DNA from: Paenibacillus terrae
GTDB taxonomy: Bacteria; Bacillota; Bacilli; Paenibacillales; Paenibacillaceae
Direction: 5' to 3'
NCBI RefSeq assembly: GCF_000943545.1
Contig: NZ_JTHP01000018.1
Coordinates: 26,853 to 90,852, forward strand
Length of the DNA: 64,000 nucleotides
Every line of letters starts with the position of its first letter. Position 1 is the stretch's first letter. The translations under genes and the position numbers were made by a program. Shown piece after piece: positions 8,534 to 17,523 of this stretch. The notes under the pieces are model-generated. The model ran no database searches, was not told where the DNA came from, and worked only from the letters and a program-made list of their open reading frames with translations.

Positions 8534-8649
8534 AGTATTTTGCATCATTCGATTCCCAACGCTCGAAAGTACAATATATAGACGAATTAAACCGTTTCGA
8601 TCTATATATTGCTGATTTGAAAACGCTCTTGGGATTTATGCAAAATACT
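8534..8649. repeat. Long-hairpin element, copy 1
   Basis: A 116-bp imperfect palindrome. The outer arms AGTATTTTGCAT (8534-8545) and ATGCAAAATACT (8638-8649) are perfect inverted repeats. An inner hairpin pairs CAATATATAGA with TCTATATATTG, then CGAA with TTCG around a TAAACC loop. The same architecture, with a shared TAAACC loop and compensating stem changes, occurs at 20841-20960. Short in-frame stretches through it look like read-through of the palindrome and not a gene. Function unknown. Confidence 0.65.
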
Positions 8650-8659
8650 CATTCAATAA

Positions 8660-8702
8660 AGTGATTTTTTTCACAAACAAAATCACTGATTTTAAATAAA
8701 AT
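8660..8702 (+). promoter_or_regulatory. Fnr-type box and promoter of the formate/nitrite channel
   Basis: AGTGA-N6-TCACA at 8660-8675 is, on the other strand, TGTGA-N6-TCACT, the form described for Bacillus Fnr. A -10 element TAAAAT lies at 8697-8702. The predicted start near 8709 puts the box centre about 41.5 bp upstream, the usual position for activation by Crp/Fnr proteins. Confidence 0.7.
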
Positions 8703-8748
8703 ATGAGAGAGAACATTCGAGTAAAAAGATGTTAAAGGAGCGGAATAT

Positions 8749-9597
8749 ATGGCAAGTTATAAACCGGGGCAGATTGCTGAAAAGACGGTGGAAACAGGAG
8801 TGGCCAAAGCGAACAATCCATGGACTGTGGCAGTGGTATTGGGATTTTTGGCAGGTGCATTTATTGCGCTTGGTTTTTTGCTGGATATACGTGTTATCGC
8901 AAGTGCGCCCAAAGAATGGGGAAGTATTGCTACTTTTATTGGAGCAGCCGTGTTCCCTGTAGGTCTGGTATTGGTATTGATCGGAGGCGGAGAATTACTG
9001 ACCGGTAATATGATGGCTGTACCTTTGGCGAGATGGGCAGGACGGATTAAGACCGGGGCGATGTTCCGTAATTTGGCGATTATTACGCTTAGTAATTTTG
9101 CAGGTGCGTTGTTTGTTGCCTTTTTCTTTGGTCATGTGCTGGGTTTAACCGAGACAGGACCTTACTTGGACAAAGTGGTGGATATGGCGGGACACAAGCT
9201 GCATGAAAGCTTTTTGCAATCGTTTATATCCGGTATTGGATGTAACTGGCTGGTAGCGCTGGCTGTATGGTTGGCGTATAGCACGGATTCGATCGGCGGC
9301 AAAATTATGGGGATCTGGTTCCCGACGATGGCCTTTGTAGCTATCGGATTTCAGCACGTTGTAGCCAATATGTTTCTGATTCCGGCGGCTATTTTCGCAG
9401 GTCATTTTTCATGGGCAGATTATGTCATGAACTTCATTCCGGTTTGGCTGGGGAATTTGGTGGGAGGAAGCATGTTCGTAGCTGGAGCTTACTGGTTGGC
9501 ATATTTGAAAAAACCTCATTCCGCTGTACATCCTGTGAATGATTCATCTCAGGCACCCTCGTCTACTGCAACAACTCCGTTGAGTGACCATGCCTGA
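8749..9597 (+). CDS. Formate/nitrite transporter (FNT family channel)
   Basis: Pentameric inner-membrane channel family FocA/NirC/FdhC moving formate, nitrite or related anions. The 282 residues contain six hydrophobic segments, the FNT signature GGGELLTGNMM (about 77-87) and the second signature SGIGCNWLVALAVW (about 142-155) with the conserved Asn and Trp. The last 25 residues are a polar tail. AAAGGAG precedes the ATG. An Fnr-type box at the activation position points to induction without oxygen, fitting formate or nitrite handling in fermentation. It is followed by a strong terminator. Substrate preference cannot be decided from sequence. Confidence 0.9.
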   Translation: MASYKPGQIAEKTVETGVAKANNPWTVAVVLGFLAGAFIALGFLLDIRVIASAPKEWGSIATFIGAAVFPVGLVLVLIGGGELLTGNMMAVPLARWAGRIKTGAMFRNLAIITLSNFAGALFVAFFFGHVLGLTETGPYLDKVVDMAGHKLHESFLQSFISGIGCNWLVALAVWLAYSTDSIGGKIMGIWFPTMAFVAIGFQHVVANMFLIPAAIFAGHFSWADYVMNFIPVWLGNLVGGSMFVAGAYWLAYLKKPHSAVHPVNDSSQAPSSTATTPLSDHA

Positions 9598-9629
9598 TTA
9601 AGCTGGGCTTAGAAAATGGCAACAAAGCA

Positions 9630-9682
9630 AATCCGCCATGACAGGTCCGGGGGAACGAAACCTGTCATGGCGGATTTTTTTG
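9630..9682 (+). terminator. Strong rho-independent terminator
   Basis: AATCCGCCATGACAGG and CCTGTCATGGCGGATT form a perfect 16-bp stem, followed by a T-run. It closes the formate/nitrite channel gene. Confidence 0.92.
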
Positions 9683-9803
9683 GGAGTGGTCCATGATTTG
9701 GCATGGAGGATGAGTGTGCTCTCGTCCAGAATGCCTTGATCTCTTTTACCCTTGGTATTCATTACTGAAACAGGTATTGTCAAAAAATAATATAGAATAT
9801 TAG

Positions 9804-9842
9804 AAATCCGTTTTGCTGGGAGCAGCAAGCGGATTTTTTGAG
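9804..9842 (+). terminator. Terminator-like hairpin upstream of the molybdoenzyme gene
   Basis: AAATCCG and CGGATTT, extended by TTGCT/AGCAA, form a stem ending in a T-run at 9834-9839. No gene lies between this and the previous terminator at 9630-9682, so it may be a leader attenuator for the gene starting at 9957. A possible -35 TTGTCA is at 9777. The rest of 9683-9956 shows nothing else. Confidence 0.5.
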
Positions 9843-9956
9843 CTTTGTGGACGGATTTAGGTTGGCAAAATCCTTCTCTTGCCATAGGACATAGCTGTAT
9901 ATATGATAAGAACAGTGTAATTTTTGGAAACGGTAACGGAAAGGAGCATCAACATC

Positions 9957-12089
9957 ATGGATCATCGCAACAGCGCGCCTCCTGAGGCTGTGCTTCAGCA
10001 AGACTTGCAAAGGGGGCAGCGAACGACGGAGCGTACGGACGGTGTTTTTCCGGCTGTATGTCCGCTGGATTGCCCGGATACGTGCGGGCTCCTGCTCCAC
10101 AAGGAAGATGGAAAGATCGTCAAGGTGACCGGTAATCCGGATCATCCCATTACAAAAGGGGCCATTTGCAACAAAGTACGCAATATGACGGAGCGAGTGT
10201 ATGACCCCGAGCGGCTGCTCTATCCGTTGAAGCGTGTAGGTCCCAAGGGGCAAGGGAAGTTCGAACGAATTAGCTGGGAAGAGGCAGTGGATACCATTAC
10301 AGGCCGCTTCAAGGAACTGATTCGCACGGACGGCCCGGAATCTATTCTCCCCTACAGCTTTTATGGCAATATGGGCGTGTTGAGTGTGGACGGGATGGAT
10401 CGCCGTTTTTTCAATGCGCTGGGTTCAAGCCAACTGGACCAGACGATTTGCAGTGTGGCTGGGAATGAAGGCTGGGCATCCGTCATGGGTTTTAAGGGTG
10501 GCACCAGTCCGGAGGATACAGAGGATGCTGACCTCATTATTGTATGGGGTGGAAATATCATCAGCACCAATATGCATCAGGTGGTATTGGCCGAGAAGGC
10601 ACGTAAAAAAGGTGCCAAGGTGATCGTCATTGATGTCCACCGCAATCGGACAGCGCAATGGGCGGATTGGTTCATTCCGCTCTACCCGGGAACGGATACT
10701 GCGCTCGCGCTGGGTGTTATGCACGTACTGTTCGAGCAAGGGCTGACGGACGATGAATTTTTGCGCCGCTATACGGTCGGTCATGAGGAACTGCGCGAGC
10801 ATGTGAGGGCATATACCCCGCAGCGGGTCTCACGTATTACAGGTGTGCCGGAGGTAGATATTATTCGTCTGGCGGAGATGTACGGACAGGCGCGAGCGGC
10901 GTATATCAACATTGGCAACGGGCTTCAACATCACGATAATGGCGGCATGAATGTACGCGCGGTTACATGCTTGCCAGCGCTCACCGGGCAATGGCTGAAG
11001 CACGGCGGGGGAGCATCACGTTCCAATGGGGCTTACGGCAAATTCAACGGTGCCAACCTGGCGCGTCCTGATCTGCGTAAGAACCCGGATGCCCGGGTGA
11101 TCAACATGAACCAAATCGGCGAAGCGCTGCTACAGAAGGACGAGCCGATCAAGGCGCTGTTCGTGTATTGCAGCAATCCGGTTGTCGTAGCACCTGATGC
11201 TGATCGGGTGACGCAGGGGTTTGAACGGGAGGATCTGTTTACGGTCGTTCACGACCTGTTCCTCACCGATACGGCCCGCTATGCGGATATTGTACTGCCT
11301 GCGGCGTCTTCTTTTGAAGGCACAGACCTGTATAAATCGTATTGGCATCATTATATCCAGATGCAGGAGCCTGTTATTGCTCCACTCGGGGAAAGCAAAA
11401 GCAACTATGAGCTGTTTAGCCTGCTTGGACAGGCTATGGGCTTTGATGAGGCTGCTTTCACGGAAAGCGAAGAGGACATGATCACGGGTGCACTTGATAA
11501 CCCGACGAATCCTTATCTCAACGGTGTGACCTTGGAAGCCTTAAAAAAGTCACCTTTTGTCAAACTGGACATGACGCCAAAGGCTACCTATCTGGATCGT
11601 CTGACTACGCCTTCGGGCAAGATTGAGCTGTATTCAGCAAAGATGAAGCAAGCGGGTCTGCCCGAGATGCCTTCGTATGTGCCGCTGATCGAAGGATATG
11701 ACGGAGAGCATCGACCGCAAGCGGACGAGCGGTTCCCGCTGATGTTTATTTCGCCACCGAATCATAATTTTCTGAATTCAACGTTCGCGAATTTGCCCAA
11801 GCATCAGCGGCTGGAACGGGAACCTTTGCTGCAAATTCACCCGGAGGATGCTCAGGCAAGAGACATCGCGGACGGTGATCCGGTTACGGTATGGAACGAC
11901 CGGGGAACGTATGAGCTGGAAGCCAAGGTCACGGATCTGATGCTGCCTGGTACGGTGATTAGCCAAGGTTTATGGTGGGAAGGTAAAGGACGCAGACAGC
12001 GTGCCAATGTGTTAACCTCTGATCGGCTGTCGGATATGGGGCGGGGGGCTACTTTCTTTTCAACGGTGGTGAATGTGAAACGCCAATGA
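9957..12089 (+). CDS. Molybdopterin-dependent oxidoreductase (DMSO reductase family, YyaE-like)
   Basis: Large cytoplasmic enzyme with a bis-molybdopterin guanine dinucleotide cofactor and one [4Fe-4S] cluster. With ATG at 9957 (AAGGAG ten bases upstream) it has 710 residues. The cluster ligands are Cys35-x3-Cys39-x3-Cys43-x27-Cys71. Later come IIVWGGN, the Mo-cofactor binding core and a C-terminal molybdopterin-dinucleotide domain (QIHPEDAQARDIADGDPV). No Tat signal is present. The substrate is unknown; formate dehydrogenase-like, biotin sulfoxide reductase-like and YyaE-like roles are all possible. mobA at 18943 makes the required guanylylated cofactor, and an MFS gene follows after about 45 bases. 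Confidence 0.85.
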   Translation: MDHRNSAPPEAVLQQDLQRGQRTTERTDGVFPAVCPLDCPDTCGLLLHKEDGKIVKVTGNPDHPITKGAICNKVRNMTERVYDPERLLYPLKRVGPKGQGKFERISWEEAVDTITGRFKELIRTDGPESILPYSFYGNMGVLSVDGMDRRFFNALGSSQLDQTICSVAGNEGWASVMGFKGGTSPEDTEDADLIIVWGGNIISTNMHQVVLAEKARKKGAKVIVIDVHRNRTAQWADWFIPLYPGTDTALALGVMHVLFEQGLTDDEFLRRYTVGHEELREHVRAYTPQRVSRITGVPEVDIIRLAEMYGQARAAYINIGNGLQHHDNGGMNVRAVTCLPALTGQWLKHGGGASRSNGAYGKFNGANLARPDLRKNPDARVINMNQIGEALLQKDEPIKALFVYCSNPVVVAPDADRVTQGFEREDLFTVVHDLFLTDTARYADIVLPAASSFEGTDLYKSYWHHYIQMQEPVIAPLGESKSNYELFSLLGQAMGFDEAAFTESEEDMITGALDNPTNPYLNGVTLEALKKSPFVKLDMTPKATYLDRLTTPSGKIELYSAKMKQAGLPEMPSYVPLIEGYDGEHRPQADERFPLMFISPPNHNFLNSTFANLPKHQRLEREPLLQIHPEDAQARDIADGDPVTVWNDRGTYELEAKVTDLMLPGTVISQGLWWEGKGRRQRANVLTSDRLSDMGRGATFFSTVVNVKRQ

Positions 12090-12136
12090 AATAATGTGTT
12101 GTTATGGTGTCAGATGCTAAAGGAGAAACAAAATAT

Positions 12137-13390
12137 ATGAAATGGTTGGATTCTTATCCGAAAGAAGTGAAAGTGTTTCTCGTCGCCAGCCTGATTAATT
12201 CCGCCGGAAGCTCTCTAATGTGGCCGTTGGTTAGCATGTATGTGTTTGACGAGCTGCACCGCAGTATGGGAGATGCGGGGATTGCGATTTTGGTGCAGTC
12301 TCTGGGCGGGATTTTTGGTCAGGTGTTAGGAGGAGCCCTTTATCACCGCATTGGGGCCAAAAAACTGATTGTCGGCTCGCTGGCAATGAACGCGTTGGGA
12401 CTTCTCACGCTTCCGTTTACCAGCGGTCACTGGATTGCGTTTGTTATTATGATGGGCTTTATCGGCTTTTTTAATGTCGTATCTGTGCCCGCGATTCAGG
12501 CATTTGTAGGTTTTCGCTTTGCTGACCGCCGTGGAGAGCTGTTCAACATTATCTATGTTGCCAATAATATAGGGGTGGCGTTGGGAACGGGACTGAGCGG
12601 CGTTCTGGCCGATCTCTCCTATCAGCTCAGCTTTGTCATGAACGGGATTACCTCTGCGGTATTTGCCGGATTTTTCTGGTCCTATCTGAGCAGGGTAGAT
12701 CGGGAAGAGGGGGAAGTTCAGCTCAGCAAGTCCGTGAAGAAAAGAACAGAGGAAATACCAGCGCGGCTGCTTTTCCGTGATACCAGGCTGTATCTCTTCG
12801 TCGGGTTGGGCTCGCTCTTTTTATGGTTCGGTAATTCGATCTGGAATACGGGAGTGTCCCCGTATATTATTGAGCAGGGCTTGCCTAAAACGATGTACGG
12901 GCTACTATGGACACTGAACGGTGTGCTTATTTTTGCTGCACAGCCGATTATTTTCTGGCTCAAGCGTCTTTATGCCCGGCATGCTTCGGCTCAAATGACG
13001 TGGGCCGGAGGATTTTATTTGGTAGCCTATATTGTCATGCTAGGCACACAGAACTATACGGGGATGATATTCGCCATGGTTTTGGCAACCCTGGGAGAGA
13101 TGCTGATCGCACCAGCGGTTCCAGCATTTTTGTCCGACCACGGAGGTCGGGGAGCACCTTTTTACATCGGCTTAGTAGGGGGGATTGGCGCTGCCGGACG
13201 GGTGATGGGGCCTTATATTATGGGGAGGCTATATGATGGCGGAGGTCTGCCACCCACACTTTGGCTGGCAGCGGGCGTGGCGGTTTTGTCCATCCTGTTC
13301 TTTATTCTGCATAGCGGATTGAACCGTTCCCGCTGTGAAGAGGCTGCTTTTGAGACTACTACGTCCAAGGCAGACGTTTCCAGTTCTTAA
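12137..13390 (+). CDS. MFS transporter
   Basis: Twelve-helix major facilitator protein of 417 residues, probably a drug or metabolite exporter. The loop after helix 2 reads GGALYHRIGAKKLI, a form of the MFS G-x3-D/H-R-x-G motif. ATG at 12137 is preferred because AAAGGAG at 12119-12125 lies eleven bases upstream; an in-frame ATG at 12104 has no such site. It lies 47 bases after the molybdoenzyme gene with no terminator between, so they are probably co-transcribed. Whether it carries that enzyme's substrate or product is speculation. Confidence 0.82.
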   Translation: MKWLDSYPKEVKVFLVASLINSAGSSLMWPLVSMYVFDELHRSMGDAGIAILVQSLGGIFGQVLGGALYHRIGAKKLIVGSLAMNALGLLTLPFTSGHWIAFVIMMGFIGFFNVVSVPAIQAFVGFRFADRRGELFNIIYVANNIGVALGTGLSGVLADLSYQLSFVMNGITSAVFAGFFWSYLSRVDREEGEVQLSKSVKKRTEEIPARLLFRDTRLYLFVGLGSLFLWFGNSIWNTGVSPYIIEQGLPKTMYGLLWTLNGVLIFAAQPIIFWLKRLYARHASAQMTWAGGFYLVAYIVMLGTQNYTGMIFAMVLATLGEMLIAPAVPAFLSDHGGRGAPFYIGLVGGIGAAGRVMGPYIMGRLYDGGGLPPTLWLAAGVAVLSILFFILHSGLNRSRCEEAAFETTTSKADVSSS

Positions 13391-13493
13391 GTCCTAATAA
13401 AGACTGTGACAAGCTCGTGATTATGGTACAATAAATGACGAATGGTTGCTGCCTATACTTCAGGAAAGCCTTCACAGGAAGGATTGAAAGAAA

Positions 13494-13988
13494 TTGCTTA
13501 CAAGTCAACCCCTGACGATACGTCATTCGGAGATGAAGGATGCTCCTGATCTGATTGCGCTGGATGAATTGGTATGGAATGAACGAACGGCCCCCGCCTC
13601 GCTGTCATGGAAGTCGCGTGGGGAGTTTTTGCGCAATACGCCTCCGGGCTCTCAACTGGTCGCTATCGAACAGGGAGTGCTCTGCGGTTATATCGGATTT
13701 CGTTCTCCAACGCTGTTGGCTAGTAATTGCCATGTATTGGAAATAAATATAGCCGTGCATCCAGCCTATCACCGCAAAGGTATTGGGATGGCGCTTATGA
13801 ACGCCATGAAGGATATTGCAGCCGCTGAGGGCATTCGCAAGTTAAGCTTGCGGGTACTCTCGTGCAACACGGAGGCCCTAATGTTTTATGAAAAATGCGG
13901 ATTCTCGATCGAAGGACGTTTGCATGAGGAGTTTTACATAGCAGGCCAATTCGTGGACGATGTGTTAATGGCCTATTTCTTAAAATAG
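13494..13988 (+). CDS. GNAT family N-acetyltransferase (RimI-like)
   Basis: Acetyl-CoA dependent transferase of 164 residues. The acetyl-CoA pyrophosphate loop is HRKGIGMALM (about 93-102), followed by LSLRVLSCNTEALMFYEKCGF, the classical motif B region. The start is a TTG at 13494 with GGAAGG eleven bases upstream; no nearby ATG keeps the N-terminal strand. The acceptor substrate is unknown. It converges on another GNAT gene, with a shared terminator at 14046-14085. Confidence 0.82.
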   Translation: MLTSQPLTIRHSEMKDAPDLIALDELVWNERTAPASLSWKSRGEFLRNTPPGSQLVAIEQGVLCGYIGFRSPTLLASNCHVLEINIAVHPAYHRKGIGMALMNAMKDIAAAEGIRKLSLRVLSCNTEALMFYEKCGFSIEGRLHEEFYIAGQFVDDVLMAYFLK

Positions 13989-14045
13989 ACATGGATTCTA
14001 TAGCGCAATCAGTTTCTTATAGCATCCTATAAGCCGTTCATAAGG

Positions 14046-14085
14046 AACAGCGCCGCAGACCCTAAACGGGTTGCGGCGCTGTTTT
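14046..14085. terminator. Bidirectional terminator between two GNAT genes
   Basis: AACAGCGCCGCA with GACCC pairs with CGGGT and TGCGGCGCTGTT around a TAAA loop. There are Ts on the right side and As on the left, so it can stop both convergent genes. Confidence 0.88.
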
Positions 14086-14096
14086 ATGGTGCAAGG

Positions 14097-14645
14097 TTAC
14101 CGAAGCTGTTTCCACTCGCTCTGGAGCATGCCGTACACAGCATGGTTCATATAGCCGTCGGGCAGCAGTTCCGCTTCGCGGATAATACCTTCGAGCACGA
14201 AGCCCAGACGCTCCGGGATCCCCCGGCTGCGGCGGTTGGTGGTGGCGCAACGGATTTCGATCCGGTGAAGGTCCAGCTCTATCAGCGCATACTCGATGAA
14301 TACGCGGCATGCGCTGGTCATAAGACCTTGTCCTTCGTAACCGTGTCCAAGCCAGTATCCAATGCTGACCGAACGGTGAGTCCAATTGACTTCATGGTAG
14401 CTGATGATGCCAGCCAACTCATTATCCAGCCAGATTCCGGCGGTCACGCTGCCGTTCTCTGCGGCTTGCTTTAAGGCGCTCTGCACAAACTGCTCTGTGT
14501 GGCTGACTTCCGTGGTGGAATCCACCCATGGAAGCCACTGACGCAGGCGGTCACGGGACATTTCGATCAGCTCAAACAGAGGCTGCACATGCTCCTTGGT
14601 GAGCGGACGAAGGACGGTGCGTTCGTCCAACGCGTATGTAAACAT
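14097..14645 (-). CDS. GNAT family N-acetyltransferase (RimJ/RimL-like)
   Basis: A 182-residue acetyltransferase close to ribosomal-protein serine acetyltransferases such as YdaF. It begins with the typical RTVLRPLTKEHVQPLFELI and contains RLRQWLPWVD, IGYWLGHGYEGQGLMTSA (acetyl-CoA loop) and the C-terminal ERLGFVLEGIIREAELL. These are RimJ/RimL-type hallmarks. GAGGGGAT sits upstream of the ATG on the minus strand. It is a single gene whose 3' end shares a terminator with the convergent GNAT gene. The true acceptor is unknown. Confidence 0.85.
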   Translation of the reverse strand: MFTYALDERTVLRPLTKEHVQPLFELIEMSRDRLRQWLPWVDSTTEVSHTEQFVQSALKQAAENGSVTAGIWLDNELAGIISYHEVNWTHRSVSIGYWLGHGYEGQGLMTSACRVFIEYALIELDLHRIEIRCATTNRRSRGIPERLGFVLEGIIREAELLPDGYMNHAVYGMLQSEWKQLR

Positions 14646-14729
14646 GATTGATCCCCTCTTTCACTCGGAAAATCGCTAAACCAGCCAGTCTAGCATTTAA
14701 TCCCATGCTACCTTATTCTGCGAGAGTCG

Positions 14730-15455
14730 TCAAAATGGAGAGGAAGCTGCAAACTCAATAGGTCCCACCCGGAACCGTCCATGCTCATATACATACTTCA
14801 GCTCCAAATCCCCTACAAATTCGGTTGGGGATACGCTGCCCGATACGGTGGCGCGCAGAGGGGGCTGTTCGGCATCGTACATGACGACAGAGCTGAAATC
14901 GAGACGGTTTGTAAAATGGGCTGGATCATCGTAAAACGCCGATGCTTTGGGGTCGATCGTGTGTGTGATGCCATCAATCGTAACTGCAATATGCACCTGC
15001 TGGTTGTGGTCACGCAGCTTCACACTGCTATGGACACGCTGAGATACGGCATCTGTCGCCGATTCAACCGCATACTCTTCCATTGTCTGTGCGTTGACGA
15101 TATGAAGCTCCTGCAATTCGACACCCGTGCCTGAAGCACGGGTCAGGATGACTACAGCTTCGTGAACGCCATCGCCGTTTACATCCGTATAGTACAACTG
15201 TGGTGTGGTAGCGACATCTGCTGAGCCTGACCATGCGAATGTACGACGCTGCTGGCCGATTTCCAGCGTGGCTGTACGGAATAGCCCCTGGGACGGCTCC
15301 TCAACATACAATTTGACGGATGAGTCTTCAGGAGCGACGGCTAACGGACGAGATTGTATGGGTTCAGGTGCCGGATCCGGTGAAGGATGACCGGAAATTA
15401 TACCGGAAGAGGACAAAAGCATAGACAGCAGGATTACGATGAGTAGCTTAAACAC
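14730..15455 (-). CDS. Secreted hypothetical protein with signal peptide
   Basis: A 241-residue protein with an N-terminal hydrophobic signal (FKLLIVILLSMLLSSSGII) and then a Pro-rich linker, suggesting export. A central DVNGDGVHEAVVIL stretch resembles the calcium-binding DxNxDG loop of FG-GAP/VCBS repeat proteins. The rest is beta-rich with no recognised domain. There is no lipobox cysteine. AAGGAGA lies upstream of the ATG on the minus strand. Function unknown; an envelope or extracellular protein is inferred from the signal only. Confidence 0.65.
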   Translation of the reverse strand: MFKLLIVILLSMLLSSSGIISGHPSPDPAPEPIQSRPLAVAPEDSSVKLYVEEPSQGLFRTATLEIGQQRRTFAWSGSADVATTPQLYYTDVNGDGVHEAVVILTRASGTGVELQELHIVNAQTMEEYAVESATDAVSQRVHSSVKLRDHNQQVHIAVTIDGITHTIDPKASAFYDDPAHFTNRLDFSSVVMYDAEQPPLRATVSGSVSPTEFVGDLELKYVYEHGRFRVGPIEFAASSPF

Positions 15456-15663
15456 GGGTGGGTTCTCCTTTTCCGGGTAAAATAAAAGATATATACACTA
15501 TAACGAATTTATTTGTCAGAAATGTTAACTCTTTTTCATAACTTGTTACTTTTTGGACTGAAGAGGGCATAAGGTTTTTCATTTTATTGAGTTATGCGGT
15601 GTGAAAGGGTATATTTAAGGGAACAGATTTTGTACAGATTACACGGAAGAAAGGTTGATTAGC

Positions 15664-17343
15664 GTGGAGAAGCCGATCACTCCCCCCAATTTTATTAAGA
15701 GTGTCATTGAAGAGGACTTACGTACTGGTAAGGTAAAGGAAGTTGTTACACGCTTTCCACCGGAGCCGAACGGATATTTGCACATTGGACATGCCAAAGC
15801 CATCTGGATCAATTTCTCGTTGGGAGATGAATTCGGAGGACGCACCAACCTGCGTTTTGACGATACGAATCCGGCGAAGGAAGACACGGAATACGTGAAC
15901 TCCATTCAGGAGGACGTGAAGTGGCTCGGTTATGAATGGGAGGAAAAACATTTTGCCTCCAACTATTTTGACGAAATGTACAAACGCGCCGTTCTGCTGA
16001 TCCAAAAGGGTAAAGCCTACGTGGACGATCAAAGCGCGGATCAAATCCGCGAAACTCGTGGCACACTGACCGAACCGGGGCAAAACAGTCCTTACCGTGA
16101 ACGTAGCGTGGAGGAAAATTTCAAGCTGTTCGAAGAAATGCGTGCAGGGAAATACCAAAACGGTGAAAAGGTGCTGCGTGCCAAAATTGATATGGCTTCG
16201 GGAAATATTAATTTACGTGATCCGGTGATTTACCGTATTTCGCATACCGAGCATCACAACACGGGTGGCAAATGGTGCATTTACCCGATGTATTCCTACG
16301 CTCATCCGCTGGAGGATGCCATCGAGGGTGTAACGCACTCACTCTGTTCGCTGGAGTTTGAGGATCAGCGTCCGCTGTACGATTGGGTTGTAGCTGAATG
16401 CGAGATGGAAAAGGTACCGCACCAATACGAATTTGGACGGCTGAACCTGGCTCAAACCGTAACCAGCAAGCGTAAACTCAAGCTTCTGGTAGATGAGAAG
16501 CATGTAGACGGTTGGGATGATCCGCGTATGCCAACGATTTCCGGTTTGCGCCGCCGTGGCTATACGCCGGAAGCTATCCGGAGCTTTGTATATGAGACGG
16601 GCATTTCCAAAGCCTACGGCGTGATCGACCTGCAAGTGCTGGAGCATTTTGCACGTGAGGACTTGAAGCTACAGGCACCTCGTACAATGGCGGTCATTGA
16701 TCCGTTGAAGGTGGTCATTACGAACTATCCTGAAGGTCAGGTTGAAATGCTGGAAGCGGAAAACAACACGGAAAATCCGGAGCTGGGCACACGCCAAATT
16801 CCGTTTTCGCGTGAGATTTATATCGAGCGTGAGGATTTCATGGAGAATCCGCCGAGCAAATACTTCCGCCTGTTCCCTGGCAATGAAGTACGCCTCAAGC
16901 ATGCTTATTTCATCAAATGTAACGATGTCATTAAAGATGCGGATGGTCATGTAACGGAAATCCATTGTACCTACGATATAGAAACCAAGAGCGGATCTGG
17001 CTTTACCGGACGTAAAGTCAAAGGCACAATCCATTGGGTGGAGGCTACTCAGGCCGTTTCTGCTGAATTCCGCCTGTATGAGCCTTTGATTAACGCAGAA
17101 GATCCGGAAGCGGTTGAAGAGGATGGAACGGAAAAAACCTTCCTCGACCAATTGAATCCAAACTCTCTGGAAATTGCTCACGGCTTTGTCGAGCCGAATA
17201 TGAAGGAAGCACAATCGCAGGACAAGTTCCAATTTTTCCGTCATGGTTATTTTAGTGTCGATCCGAAGCTTTCCAAGCCGGGTGAGCCCGTATTCAACCG
17301 TGTGGTATCACTGAAAAGCTCTTTCCAATTGCCTAAGCAATAG
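15664..17343 (+). CDS. glnS: Glutaminyl-tRNA synthetase
   Basis: Class Ic aminoacyl-tRNA synthetase charging tRNA-Gln with glutamine. The catalytic HIGH motif is in [14 protein letters not shown] (about 34-47) and the KMSKS-like loop is VTSKRKL. The C-terminal anticodon-binding beta barrels are complete, giving 559 residues as in E. coli GlnRS. GTG at 15664 is preferred because AAGG lies nine bases upstream; an in-frame TTG at 15655 touches that site. Many Bacillales lack this enzyme and use Glu-tRNA-Gln amidation, so its presence is notable. No T-box leader is visible in 15456-15663. Confidence 0.95.
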   Translation: MEKPITPPNFIKSVIEEDLRTGKVKEVVTRFPPEPNGYLHIGHAKAIWINFSLGDEFGGRTNLRFDDTNPAKEDTEYVNSIQEDVKWLGYEWEEKHFASNYFDEMYKRAVLLIQKGKAYVDDQSADQIRETRGTLTEPGQNSPYRERSVEENFKLFEEMRAGKYQNGEKVLRAKIDMASGNINLRDPVIYRISHTEHHNTGGKWCIYPMYSYAHPLEDAIEGVTHSLCSLEFEDQRPLYDWVVAECEMEKVPHQYEFGRLNLAQTVTSKRKLKLLVDEKHVDGWDDPRMPTISGLRRRGYTPEAIRSFVYETGISKAYGVIDLQVLEHFAREDLKLQAPRTMAVIDPLKVVITNYPEGQVEMLEAENNTENPELGTRQIPFSREIYIEREDFMENPPSKYFRLFPGNEVRLKHAYFIKCNDVIKDADGHVTEIHCTYDIETKSGSGFTGRKVKGTIHWVEATQAVSAEFRLYEPLINAEDPEAVEEDGTEKTFLDQLNPNSLEIAHGFVEPNMKEAQSQDKFQFFRHGYFSVDPKLSKPGEPVFNRVVSLKSSFQLPKQ

Positions 17344-17385
17344 GTTATTGGAAAGCATGGGACGGATGGCAGCCTCGTGCGACCA

Positions 17386-17420
17386 AGTCAAAAAGGAGTC
17401 TGCCATCGGCAGACTCCTTT
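17386..17420 (-). terminator. Terminator of the MFS gene (possibly bidirectional)
   Basis: AAAGGAGTCTGCC and GGCAGACTCCTTT form a 13-bp perfect stem with a three-base loop. On the minus strand a T5 run follows, so it serves the MFS gene ending at 17524; on the plus strand it could also stop glnS. Confidence 0.8.
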
Positions 17421-17523
17421 ACTTTACGCTCACGGGCTTCATATATAATGATAGTTGGCGGTACTAGACATCCCTGTCTGTAAGGGGCAAGCAAGAGAAG
17501 GGTGTTATATTCCTCGGGTGTTG

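Noticed and set aside
8428..8664. Open frame of 78 codons across the first hairpin element
   Set aside because: It overlaps the small membrane gene's stop, a terminator and a palindrome; its resemblance to the frame at 20857 comes from the repeated hairpin, not from protein homology.
15456..15663. T-box leader upstream of glnS
   Set aside because: No T-box AGGGUGG-like motif or antiterminator structure is visible.
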